From Candidatus Gastranaerophilales bacterium (lineage in GTDB: Bacteria > Cyanobacteriota > Vampirovibrionia > Gastranaerophilales > Gastranaerophilaceae): a DNA stretch of 64,000 nt. Where the stretch lies: the NCBI GenBank assembly GCA_900769645.1, contig CAAGHI010000041.1:76869-140868 (forward strand), in the 5' to 3' direction. The notes beneath the pieces were generated by a model, which made no database searches, was not told the origin of the DNA, and saw nothing but the letters and a program-made list of their open reading frames with translations. Below are positions 52,016 through 60,053 of the stretch, piece after piece. Each line of letters opens with the position of its first letter. Position 1 is the first letter of the stretch. The position numbers were made by a program, and so were the translations under genes.

Positions 52016-52531
52016 TTATTGATCACTTTCGTGGTGGTCATTCTTTTTCATCAATTTTGCAAAGTCAGAAGGTTTGATACTTTGGACGAATTTTTTGAAT
52101 TCTTGAGCTTCTTCTTCGTCTTTTGCAGAATCCGTTGAAACAGAACCGTTTGAGATAACGTTTGCCGTAACAAATATTGGAGCATCAACTCTTATTGCAA
52201 CTGCAATCGCATCAGATGGACGAGAGTCGATTTCAAGAGTTTGTCCTTCATCGTTTACTAAGAATAGAGTTGCGTAGTATGTGTCTTTTTCAACATCATT
52301 AATTTCTACTTTATCAAGCGTATATCCTGCTTTTTCGATAATATTAATAATTAAATCGTGTGTCATCGGACGGGCAACTGTCAGATTTTCTATTTTTCTG
52401 ATAATAGCACTTGCCTCAGCTGAGCCAATCCAGATAGGAAGAGCTTTTCGGTTATCTTTGTCGTGAAGCACAACGATAGGAGAACCTGTTCTTGTATCAA
52501 GGGCTATGCCCATAACTTTCATTTCAATCAT
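52016..52531 (-). CDS. BFN-domain protein (bifunctional nuclease family, DUF151)
   Basis: The 171-residue product has the BFN fold: MKVMGIALDTRTGSPIVVLHD, LPIWIGSAEASAI, RPMTHDLIINII and IDSRPSDAIAVAIR. Plant and Thermotoga relatives have nuclease activity or metal-binding sites; the bacterial role is unclear. The C-terminal tail (about 130-171) is acidic/Lys-rich with a final His/Asp-rich KKNDHHESD. Cyanobacteria and Actinobacteria usually carry one. Confidence 0.9.
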   Translation of the reverse strand: MIEMKVMGIALDTRTGSPIVVLHDKDNRKALPIWIGSAEASAIIRKIENLTVARPMTHDLIINIIEKAGYTLDKVEINDVEKDTYYATLFLVNDEGQTLEIDSRPSDAIAVAIRVDAPIFVTANVISNGSVSTDSAKDEEEAQEFKKFVQSIKPSDFAKLMKKNDHHESDQ

Positions 52532-52677
52532 AATTTAATCCTCTTAATACTATGTATTGTACTCTAATATTGGCTTAGCGTCAAGAATAATTTGGAAATT
52601 ACTGGCATGTGAGGCGGTGAGAGGTTGACTGTTGGGGAGAATTTTAATAGGAGTTGATATCTGGATAAAAAATAAAT

Positions 52678-52708
52678 TTGCTAAAAAAAATATTTATGCT
52701 ATTATAAG
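52678..52708 (+). promoter_or_regulatory. Probable promoter of tRNA-Ser
   Basis: TTGCTA (52678-52683) and TATTAT/TATAAG (52700-52708) lie about 16-19 nt apart, 52 nt before the tRNA. Confidence 0.5.
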
Positions 52709-52759
52709 AGTACGCACATGTAGCAATTCGGTTTAGAGTTGTGAAAATTAAATAGAGAT

Positions 52760-52848
52760 GGAGTAATGGCCGAGTGGCTGAAGGCGGCACCCTGCTAAGG
52801 TGTTATGTGGAGCAATCTGCATCTAGGGTTCAAATCCCTATTACTCCG
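52760..52848 (+). tRNA. tRNA-Ser (anticodon GCU)
   Basis: Acceptor stem GGAGTAA/TTACTCC, anticodon loop CTGCTAA, a long variable arm (GTTATGTGGAGCAATCTGCATC region) as expected for serine, T-loop TTCAAAT; discriminator G. CCA is not encoded. Confidence 0.95.
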
Positions 52849-52851
52849 TAT

Positions 52852-52893
52852 TAAAAGTCCGATAGTCTGTTTGATTAGCGGACTTTTATTTTT
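52852..52893 (+). terminator. Terminator after tRNA-Ser
   Basis: TAAAAGTCCG (52852-52861) pairs perfectly with CGGACTTTTA (52879-52888), followed by TTTTT. Confidence 0.88.
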
Positions 52894-52928
52894 GATTATT
52901 GTAAAATGAAAAAGGAAGCAATACAACA

Positions 52929-53612
52929 ATGAAACAACAAATTCATAAATTTTTAGCAAATAAATATGTTGATAATTTTTTAATCGGATTAATTTTGCTG
53001 AATTTTATTGTTTTTATTTTTCAAACTGATGTGAATTTTTATAATTCTTACAAAATTTATATCGCAAAATTTGAACTTGTTTCTATCATAATTTTTACGA
53101 TTGAATATATTTTACGTGTTATTTCTGTTGAAAAACTAAAAGATATATTCAAGCCGATGATGATAGTGGATTTTCTTGCCGTTTTTCCTTATTATATGTC
53201 TTTTGTAACCGTAAATACAGTATTTTTACGAGTATTGAGATTATTTAGGCTACTCAGAATTGCGAAACTAGCAAGATATACGACTGCCCTAGAGCGAATG
53301 AAAAAAGCTTTTTTGAAGCACAAAGATGAGATTGTCGTTACTGCGATGTTGTTTTTGATAGGTTTGACAGTTGCATCAATTTTAATTTATTTTGCAGAAA
53401 ATCAGACTGGCAACAAAGCTTTTTCAAGTATTCCGAGTGCGTTTTGGTGGGCGGTTGTAACTTTTACCAGTGTTGGTTATGGTGACACCTATCCTGTAAC
53501 AACAATAGGCAAATTCGTTGGAGCATTCACTGCAATAATGGGAGTTGGTTTACATGCACTTTTGATTGGTGTTGTAGGAGCTGCTTTTATTGATGCAACT
53601 AAGAAAAATTAA
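52929..53612 (+). CDS. Voltage-gated-type potassium channel, six TM
   Basis: The 227-residue inner-membrane protein has S1-S4 with Arg-rich S4 (RVLRLFRLLRIAKLAR, about 101-116), S5, and the pore with selectivity filter T180SVGYGD186. It lacks a cytoplasmic regulatory domain. AAAAAGGAAG precedes the ATG. Likely tetrameric K+ channel; regulation is not evident. Confidence 0.92.
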   Translation: MKQQIHKFLANKYVDNFLIGLILLNFIVFIFQTDVNFYNSYKIYIAKFELVSIIIFTIEYILRVISVEKLKDIFKPMMIVDFLAVFPYYMSFVTVNTVFLRVLRLFRLLRIAKLARYTTALERMKKAFLKHKDEIVVTAMLFLIGLTVASILIYFAENQTGNKAFSSIPSAFWWAVVTFTSVGYGDTYPVTTIGKFVGAFTAIMGVGLHALLIGVVGAAFIDATKKN

Positions 53613-54018
53613 TTACTATCAACTCTCACGACTTTATACAAAATTCTATTTTTTACCAAAAATTCTCCCCATTTGATTTGTTCCAGACTTAACTTTTCAG
53701 ATTTTCGTTTTACTTCGACAAAAATCATATCTTTATTGTTCCAAACAATATAATCAGGAGTTCCCACAGGATTATTGTCGTAATTTTCAAATATATTTTC
53801 AATTATTTTACAAAATGTTTTGTTATCAATTGTGCTTAAAAATTCTTGAATAAGCGGAGATTTGAAATATTCTGTCGGATTTTTATAGCCCTCGATTTCC
53901 CATTCATCTAGCCAGCGGATATAAGAACCTTGTTCATTGCATTTGGTAAAAACTGTTCAGCACTTACAGGTAAAACAGTTGTTAAAAACATAGAAAAAAT
54001 TATTAAAAGATTTTTCAT
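53609..54018 (-). pseudogene. Frameshifted signal-peptide + VRR-NUC nuclease gene
   Basis: From ATG at 54018 the frame gives a Sec signal (MKNLLIIFSMFLTTVLPVSA) then EQFLPNAMNKV and stops within 36 codons. One added T in the TTTTT run about 25 codons in would switch to a frame open to the stop at 53609, with CNEQGSYIRWLDEWEIEGYKNP and the nuclease core GTPDYIVW...MIFVEVKRK...LEQIKWGEFL. The restored 136-residue protein would be an exported VRR-NUC-like nuclease. It could be a true pseudogene, a programmed or phase-variable frame, or a sequencing error. The stop overlaps the K+ channel end by 4 nt. Confidence 0.6.
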
Positions 54019-54024
54019 GAATTC

Positions 54025-54030
54025 ATTATA
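54025..54030 (-). promoter_or_regulatory. -10 box 6 nt before the VRR-NUC start
   Basis: Minus strand TATAAT (54025-54030) is followed by 6 nt and the ATG. No Shine-Dalgarno. The region 54031-54131 holds nothing else evident. Confidence 0.6.
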
Positions 54031-54131
54031 ATAAAAAAATCAAATTAACACACATATTAAAAGTTACCCCATAATTTTTATGAAATGTCAACCACGACTT
54101 TTATATTAGAAAGTGGCAAAGTAAATTTGTT

Positions 54132-55358
54132 TTATTTCTTTATAGCAATATTTTCTTGGTTCGAATTTTTGTTGTTATTTTGTTTTTTGATAAATGCTTT
54201 CGCTCCAAAAACGACTCCTAGCGTAATTATTCCAGATAAAATAATTGCTAATGCCTTGTTGTTTTTCGAAGTTTTTCTTATTGGAGAAGTGTTTTCAAAA
54301 AATAATTTGTGAGCGTTTTCATAAAAGATTTTGTTTATTATTGAATCGGCTTCGTTCCCAAAGTTCTCTCTAATCGCCGTTTTTAAGTTGTCTATTGTCA
54401 TTTTGTAGGCTTCTTCTGGAGAGATTTTGGCATTATCACCATAACAACCAAGAGGTGTATCAGTTCCAAAAAGAACTCGGTCTAATGAATTTTTGTCTTT
54501 AAGTTTTTTAATAAGATTAATAATTGTTGTTGGAATTTTTGCCGGCAAGTCGTTTTCAAAATCAACCCACGAAATATCGCAATATAATTTCGCATCATTA
54601 TTATCAATTGATTTTATAAGGATATCAATTGCTTTTTGATGTGCAAGTTTCCCGCCTGCTCCAGTATGTCCCATTATAATCGGTACTGTAGGGTGTCTTT
54701 TGGCTAAATTATAAATAAATTCCGGATCAGATTTGTCAAATTTAGAAACATCTTGAACAATTTTTTCAATTCCATCTGTGTAATCTAAATTAACTTGCGA
54801 ATGAAATAAACACGGCAACTTATACTTTCTTGCAAGCTCTAAATATCCATCATAACTTGCATCATCAGCTCTTAAATTTAGTTGTTTAGGGTGAAATTTT
54901 AGACCTCTGAATTTATCAGGCGCAGTTTTCAAAATCCGTTCAATATTTTGTGGATTTCCGAAACTAGGCTGGCATGTTGCATATAAAACGTAGTTGGGAT
55001 TGGATTTATATTTGTTATATAGGTCTAAATTCCCCTTAATTTCATCTGACAAAAATGGGGTTCCGTTAGGTGTTATAGAACTTTTTTTCATATCAGGGTG
55101 ATTTCGGACCATACAATCAAGATTTGATACAAACATTTTTTCTATTTTGTCGTTTGAATTCGACAAATGTTTGTTGGCAATTTCAAGAGTATCAATTGAA
55201 GAATAGTCTTTTAGATAGGCATAATTTCCTGAAGAAACTTCAATGGCTCCATTAGTTTTTTGAGGAGAAGTAGCCCACCAATGCCCTGTATGAGTATGAA
55301 TATCATACCCAGCAGTAAAATTTATGTTTGAAATTCTATTTATCTGCAGAACTCTCAA
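54132..55358 (-). CDS. Amidohydrolase-fold protein with C-terminal membrane anchor
   Basis: The 408-residue protein contains a metal-dependent hydrolase domain of the amidohydrolase 2/TatD type: YDIHTHTG (about 18-25), GLKFHPKQ, LFHSQV, IIMGHTG and LFGTDTP, all plausible metal or active-site segments. After about residue 365 a basic stretch leads to one membrane segment (ALAIILSGIITLGVVFGAKAF) and a Lys/Asn-rich tail, an unusual addition. The N-terminus carries NINFTAG. No Sec signal, so the catalytic domain is probably cytoplasmic and membrane-tethered. Confidence 0.8.
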   Translation of the reverse strand: MRVLQINRISNINFTAGYDIHTHTGHWWATSPQKTNGAIEVSSGNYAYLKDYSSIDTLEIANKHLSNSNDKIEKMFVSNLDCMVRNHPDMKKSSITPNGTPFLSDEIKGNLDLYNKYKSNPNYVLYATCQPSFGNPQNIERILKTAPDKFRGLKFHPKQLNLRADDASYDGYLELARKYKLPCLFHSQVNLDYTDGIEKIVQDVSKFDKSDPEFIYNLAKRHPTVPIIMGHTGAGGKLAHQKAIDILIKSIDNNDAKLYCDISWVDFENDLPAKIPTTIINLIKKLKDKNSLDRVLFGTDTPLGCYGDNAKISPEEAYKMTIDNLKTAIRENFGNEADSIINKIFYENAHKLFFENTSPIRKTSKNNKALAIILSGIITLGVVFGAKAFIKKQNNNKNSNQENIAIKK

Positions 55359-55510
55359 AAATTACCCCTTACATTCTTTTGCCTATATTAACTCATGAAC
55401 ATAAATATTTTTGATAGTAAAATTATTATATTATTAAGAAATATAAAAGGCATTATTATATTTTAATAACAGCTTGAAGTGCACAAATGGGTTGAAAAAT
55501 TGCGGCTGTT

Positions 55511-55867
55511 CTATCCTTCAAGTGAGTCTATATATTTTTTAAGTACTACTGCATGATTTATTGTTGGCGATTTGGCTGCATAAATTAGGGTGACGTTATT
55601 GTTTTTTAGAAAATCTTTAATCTTTTCAATATCATTTTTTGAGTGCTGTAATTCTTCTCTATATTTACGTGCAAATTCATTGAATTTTTCAGGCTCGTGG
55701 TTAAACCATTTTCTCAAATCACTACTTGGAGCTACATCTTTGAACCAATAATCTAATTTGGCAGCATCTTTTGTAACCCCTCTTGCCCAAAGTCTGTCGA
55801 CAAAAATTCTGATACCGTCGTCAGGTGTTGGAAGTTCATATATCCGTTTTATTTTAAGAGTTCCCAT
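55511..55867 (-). CDS. DUF488 family protein
   Basis: The 118-residue product matches DUF488: IKRIYELPTPDDGIRIFVDRLWARGVTKDAAKLDYWFKDVAPSSDLRKWF near the start and LIYAAKSPTINHAVVLKKYI near the end. The family is widespread and functionally unclear. No clear Shine-Dalgarno. The 152-nt gap 55359-55510 has no ORF. Confidence 0.9.
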   Translation of the reverse strand: MGTLKIKRIYELPTPDDGIRIFVDRLWARGVTKDAAKLDYWFKDVAPSSDLRKWFNHEPEKFNEFARKYREELQHSKNDIEKIKDFLKNNNVTLIYAAKSPTINHAVVLKKYIDSLEG

Positions 55868-55950
55868 ACATAAATTATATGTATATTTCTAATTCTTTTT
55901 ATCCCCCAAAATGCCATAATATTTGGCGAGTGCAGAAAATAAAATTTTTA

Positions 55951-55979
55951 TTGCAAGAAAATCAAAAATAATATATACT
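55951..55979 (+). promoter_or_regulatory. Promoter of the 55986-56684 gene
   Basis: TTGCAA (55951-55956), exact 17-nt spacer, TATACT (55974-55979); the ATG follows after only 6 nt, the best-supported leaderless case in the window. Confidence 0.8.
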
Positions 55980-55985
55980 GTTTTT

Positions 55986-56684
55986 ATGAATATTTTACAG
56001 AGAATTATTTATTTCTTTTTGGAAAAACAAGAGAAGGCTTTAACGAAGCGTCTTAGCAGGCATTTGAAAACAAAGAGTGAGAATTCTACGTCCAAAACTG
56101 TTTTGTCAAAAGGGGTTACGGTTACTCTGAATTCTGAAACCGAGAAAAACAAAGATTTGGTTTTAAAGAATGTTTCAGAGATTGTGGCAAGCTGTAACAA
56201 CGATATTTCAAAACTTTTGGCATATATTGAAACTAAGGGAACAAAAATTGTTCGTCTTGAAAATGCTGACAAAATTTTAGCTGTGATAAAAGAAGAGGAA
56301 GGTTTAATCACGTCTTTGGAAGGGCTTGAGGCGCTTTACATCAATATAATCACAAATTCCGGTTTTTCGCTTAAATCAAAGCCGATGTTTGTAATGCGAA
56401 ATGGGCAGATAGATCCCTATTATATGGCTCATCAGTTCTACAAATGGTATGCCTTGCAGATGAAGCTTCCTGGGTTTGATTTTATGTCGCAGAAGATTTT
56501 TAAAATCTATCTAAACTCAGACGGTGCAATTCTTTCCAACTTAACTCTTGATGAAATGACAGGTTTGAAAGAAGCGATTGCAAGAGATCAAGAGGCAACG
56601 AGCTTTGCACTTGATCTTGCTAAACAAAAGGAAGGATCTAAAAAGGTTCTTGAAAAAATGCAAGATGGCGGAGCCAGTGTGTAA
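55986..56684 (+). CDS. Hypothetical protein upstream of flhB
   Basis: The 232-residue product is not recognised. It begins with an amphipathic hydrophobic stretch (MNILQRIIYFFLEKQEK), followed by a Lys/Ser-rich region and a mixed alpha/beta body with GLEALYINIITNSGFSLKSKPMFVMRNGQIDPYYM. It lies 78 nt before flhB on the same strand, so a link with the export gate is possible. ATG at 55986 is chosen over the longer frame because of the promoter spacing. Confidence 0.65.
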   Translation: MNILQRIIYFFLEKQEKALTKRLSRHLKTKSENSTSKTVLSKGVTVTLNSETEKNKDLVLKNVSEIVASCNNDISKLLAYIETKGTKIVRLENADKILAVIKEEEGLITSLEGLEALYINIITNSGFSLKSKPMFVMRNGQIDPYYMAHQFYKWYALQMKLPGFDFMSQKIFKIYLNSDGAILSNLTLDEMTGLKEAIARDQEATSFALDLAKQKEGSKKVLEKMQDGGASV

Positions 56685-56762
56685 AACCGTTTTAAGGGTG
56701 TTTTAGGAATTCTCTCAAAATAACTTCTTGACCATGATATAATATTCATTAAGGAATAACTT

Positions 56763-57839
56763 ATGGGTGATGAAGATAAACAGTTTGACGCCACGCCGAG
56801 GAAACTTGAGCAGGCGAGAAAAGAAGGTCAGGTTGTAAAATCTAAGGATTTTTCAACCGCTATATCACTGCTTATTTTGTTTTCCGTAATCTTTGGATTG
56901 GCGCCATTTATTTGGAATCAGATTGTTCAGCTTTACACGCTTTTATATGAGCAAATTCCCAATGCCCATATTGATCAGGTTGGAATGACGTATATTTTGA
57001 CGATTACGATTAAGTGCGCCGCTTTAATTATCGGTCCTGTGCTTTTTGTGGCGTGGTTTATTGCGATAATGGCGGATTTTATTCAGGTTGGACCACTTGT
57101 TGCAACAGCACCTTTGATGCCAAAATTGGATAAATTAAACCCTACAAAGTATTTCAAAAATATTATGTCTATAAAGACTCTTTTTGAATTGTTTAAAAAT
57201 ATTTTGAAAGTAATTCTGTTAGGTTATATCGGTTGGAGTGTTTATATGCAGCACATTGAAAATATTTTGATGCTTGCTGCAATCGACAACAATTTTGCCG
57301 TAATGATAGAGTTTGGAAAGCTTATTACGGACTTTATTTTCAAGGCGTGCATTGCCTTTTTGGTAATTGCGGCTGCTGATTATGGTGTTACGAAATGGAA
57401 GTTTTTAAAAGACCAAAAGATGTCGTTTAAGGAAATTAAAGACGAATATAAAAACACTGAAGGAGACCCGAACGTTAAGGCGGCACTCCGTCAACGTCGT
57501 ATGCAAATGTTGCAACAGGGTATGATGGACGCTGTGCCGGACGCTGATTTTGTTGTAACAAATCCGACTCACATTGCTTGTGCTTTGAAATATAAGGCAG
57601 AAGAGATGGCATCTCCAATGCTTATTGCAAAGGGAACTGAGCTTATTGCGAAAAAGATTATAAAAATTGCAAGAGAACATGGAATTCCGGTAATAGAAAA
57701 TGCGCCGGTTGCACGCGCACTTTTCAAGATGGTGGATTTGAACCAGCAAATTCCGCCGGAATTGTACAAAGCAATTGCGGAAATCCTACTTTTTGTATAT
57801 AAGTTAAAAAATACATCAAATAATGGAACAATTAAGTAA
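56763..57839 (+). CDS. flhB: FlhB/YscU-type export apparatus protein
   Basis: Specificity switch of the flagellar/type III export gate. The 358-residue protein starts DKQFDATPRKLEQARKEGQVVKSKD, has four membrane segments (about 30-50, 90-110, 145-165, 190-210) and a cytoplasmic domain with the autocleavage motif N267-P-T-H270 in VVTNPTHIACALKY. Full length and motif-complete, so probably functional. No other flagellar gene except the sigma factor next to it is in the window. Confidence 0.93.
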   Translation: MGDEDKQFDATPRKLEQARKEGQVVKSKDFSTAISLLILFSVIFGLAPFIWNQIVQLYTLLYEQIPNAHIDQVGMTYILTITIKCAALIIGPVLFVAWFIAIMADFIQVGPLVATAPLMPKLDKLNPTKYFKNIMSIKTLFELFKNILKVILLGYIGWSVYMQHIENILMLAAIDNNFAVMIEFGKLITDFIFKACIAFLVIAAADYGVTKWKFLKDQKMSFKEIKDEYKNTEGDPNVKAALRQRRMQMLQQGMMDAVPDADFVVTNPTHIACALKYKAEEMASPMLIAKGTELIAKKIIKIAREHGIPVIENAPVARALFKMVDLNQQIPPELYKAIAEILLFVYKLKNTSNNGTIK

Positions 57840-57866
57840 AATCTGTGCTAAAATGTTCCTATAATC

Positions 57867-58529
57867 ATGGTTATGCAGAATAAAAATAAATTACAAGAAT
57901 ATATAGACATAGTTCAAAAAGTTGCCAAAGTCGAGCACAGACGTATTCCTCAGCACATGGTTGATTACGAGGAATTAGTTTCTATCGGGATTTTGGCTAT
58001 TCAAGTTTTAATAAAGAATAAAACTCCAGAACAATTGGAAAGGTATAATGCTGCATACATTGCGACTGCTGTAAGATGGGCTATCAGAAACGAGTTGAGA
58101 ATTCGTTATAAATGGTATTCTTTGAAACACAAATCAGACGATGAGGTTGATCCGGAAGAAGCAGTTGAAGGCATGGATATGCAAAAAGCTAAAGTCCGTG
58201 AAGCTGTTTACGAAACAATTCTTTCCATTGACGGCTTGGCTGCTGCTGCGAGTGATAATGATTCTCCGTTTGACTTTTTGAAAGATCCGCACGCACAACC
58301 TGACGAAAGTGCAGAGATTACTGAAATGGGTCGTATGATTAGAGCAGCAATTGCAAAATTGCCTCCGAAAGAAAGAACTGTTGTTGAATATCGTTTTTAT
58401 AGAAATATGCAGGTGAAAGATATTGCACGCCAAATCGGGCTTTCCCCGTCAAGGGTTACGAGAATTGTTCAGTCGTCATTGAATACGGTTAAGCAGTATT
58501 TGAATGAACACGAACAGTATGGGTATTAG
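57867..58529 (+). CDS. FliA/WhiG-like sigma factor (sigma28 family)
   Basis: The 220-residue protein has a region 2-like part (MVDYEELVSIGILAIQVLIK; YIATAVRWAIRNELRIRYKW) and a region 4 helix-turn-helix (LPPKERTVVEYRFYRNMQVKDIARQIGLSPSRVTRIVQSSL). This layout fits FliA/WhiG-type alternative sigma factors, which commonly control flagellar or surface genes. It follows flhB after 27 nt. The ATG two codons later (57873) would be leaderless after TATAAT (57860-57865). Confidence 0.82.
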   Translation: MVMQNKNKLQEYIDIVQKVAKVEHRRIPQHMVDYEELVSIGILAIQVLIKNKTPEQLERYNAAYIATAVRWAIRNELRIRYKWYSLKHKSDDEVDPEEAVEGMDMQKAKVREAVYETILSIDGLAAAASDNDSPFDFLKDPHAQPDESAEITEMGRMIRAAIAKLPPKERTVVEYRFYRNMQVKDIARQIGLSPSRVTRIVQSSLNTVKQYLNEHEQYGY

Positions 58530-58572
58530 AATTGTGAGTGCGGAGTCTTTCCTCTCGCCCCTAGAGTAGTAG

Positions 58573-58619
58573 GTCGGCATTGCTATGCCGACAAAACAGG
58601 TTGGGCTTCCCAGTCCAGC
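58573..58619 (+). repeat. Pair of small hairpins between the sigma factor and GT52-like gene
   Basis: GTCGGCAT (58573-58580) pairs perfectly with ATGCCGAC (58585-58592); TGGG-cttcc-CCA-type pairing follows. Related to the short GGTCGGG/CCCGAC hairpins near 1.08 and 16.76 kb. No T-run, so probably not a terminator. Confidence 0.55.
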
Positions 58620-58655
58620 ATCTAGGAAAGTATAATTTTGATTAAAAGGAATTAA

Positions 58656-59984
58656 ATGAAAAACAATCTATTTATATGCTCAAATATTCTTTCAATGTTG
58701 ATTTCGTCTGCTATAATTGATGAAAAATTTTCTGATGACAATAACGTTTTGCTTGTTGTGACAAACCATATTGATGCAAAGTTTATTGAAAATATGTCTG
58801 CAAATGCTAAAAAGTTGAATTGTTTTTCAAAAATTCTTTGCTTTAATGACTATTCTGACGGAATGGAGCTTAATAAGACTATTACATTGAAAAATGCGAA
58901 AAATTTTGACTTTGAAAAGTTCGAAAAAGATTTGAGTGTAACCGGTTTTGATAATATTTTTTATACGCTTTTCTATTTTCAGGCAAGAACCCTTATTAAT
59001 CATTATAAAAAGTCAAACGTTTTTACTTTGGAAAACGGCACGGCGTCTTATTTTCCACAAAAATTGGACGAAAATTTACTTCAAAGAACCAAAGCTGTTT
59101 ATTCTTTAAATTATTTTAATGTGATTAAGCCGTTGATAATAGAGCAAAATCCGAAAATTCAAAATATTGCGGTTGATAAACATAAGATTAAAGAAAAATT
59201 TGAAATTCTTGCAAAAGATATTGATTTTGAAGAAAACGAAAATTCTGTAATTTTTTGTGCACATAACCTTTCGTTGAACAAAAATCTGATTTCTGCAAAC
59301 GATGAATTTGAAGAGTATTCAAATGTTATCAGAGTGCTTTTGGCTAAAGGGTTTACGGTGTATTTTAAAGAACACCCGAAAACGCCTGATTGGTTTTATA
59401 ATAAATTTAGAGCGAAATTTAATTCTAGTAAATTTAAAATTTTGAAATCAGCGGAGCCAGTTGAAGCAATCGCACTTAAAATTAAGCCAAAGGCTGTTGT
59501 TAGTGCTTTTTCTACTTCGTTGCTGACTGTTCCGCAAGTTTTGGGAATTCCTGCTTATACGTTCAAGATGAAAAACAATTTGACTTCGTATCCGGCATTT
59601 TCACTTGCTTATGCGATGATTATGGCTTATATTCCAATGGTTGACAAGTTTGATGATGACTTTGTTGTGCCGGTGTCTGGTTTCGAATTGAAAGATGAAC
59701 CGTTGACGCAGATTACAATTGCGGATACGCTTAAAAATTTTGTAAACAGAAAGTTGTTTACTCAAATTCAGCAAAATATTCAAAGTGTTCCGTATGAAAA
59801 TTTTGGGTATTTTGAAATTCCTGTTGAACTTTATAATATCTATAAAGCTGGCTCGTATTGGGCATTTTTGTCATATTATGCTGAGGCTTATGTAAAGAAT
59901 ATCAAAGATGCTTTTCATAATATGGGAAAAGTTGAGTTTTTTGTGAAATTGTTGAAGATTTTCAGAGAATTATTTGTGCATTAA
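58656..59984 (+). CDS. GT52/polysialyltransferase-like glycosyltransferase
   Basis: The 442-residue soluble protein has the two-domain layout of capsule/LPS sialyltransferase-type enzymes: N-terminal Rossmann part (FICSNILSMLISSAIID), then VIFCAHNLSLN, FKEHPKTPDWF with the HP motif, and KAVVSAFSTSLLTVPQVLG with the S/T motif that binds the CMP-sugar phosphate. An AAAGGA site precedes the ATG. The sugar is unknown and the family call is moderate. Confidence 0.55.
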   Translation: MKNNLFICSNILSMLISSAIIDEKFSDDNNVLLVVTNHIDAKFIENMSANAKKLNCFSKILCFNDYSDGMELNKTITLKNAKNFDFEKFEKDLSVTGFDNIFYTLFYFQARTLINHYKKSNVFTLENGTASYFPQKLDENLLQRTKAVYSLNYFNVIKPLIIEQNPKIQNIAVDKHKIKEKFEILAKDIDFEENENSVIFCAHNLSLNKNLISANDEFEEYSNVIRVLLAKGFTVYFKEHPKTPDWFYNKFRAKFNSSKFKILKSAEPVEAIALKIKPKAVVSAFSTSLLTVPQVLGIPAYTFKMKNNLTSYPAFSLAYAMIMAYIPMVDKFDDDFVVPVSGFELKDEPLTQITIADTLKNFVNRKLFTQIQQNIQSVPYENFGYFEIPVELYNIYKAGSYWAFLSYYAEAYVKNIKDAFHNMGKVEFFVKLLKIFRELFVH

Positions 59985-60053
59985 AAACTATTGGGTTGAA
60001 AAAGCGTTGAAAATATGATAGAATAAGTGTATATGAGAAAGAGAGGATAATTT

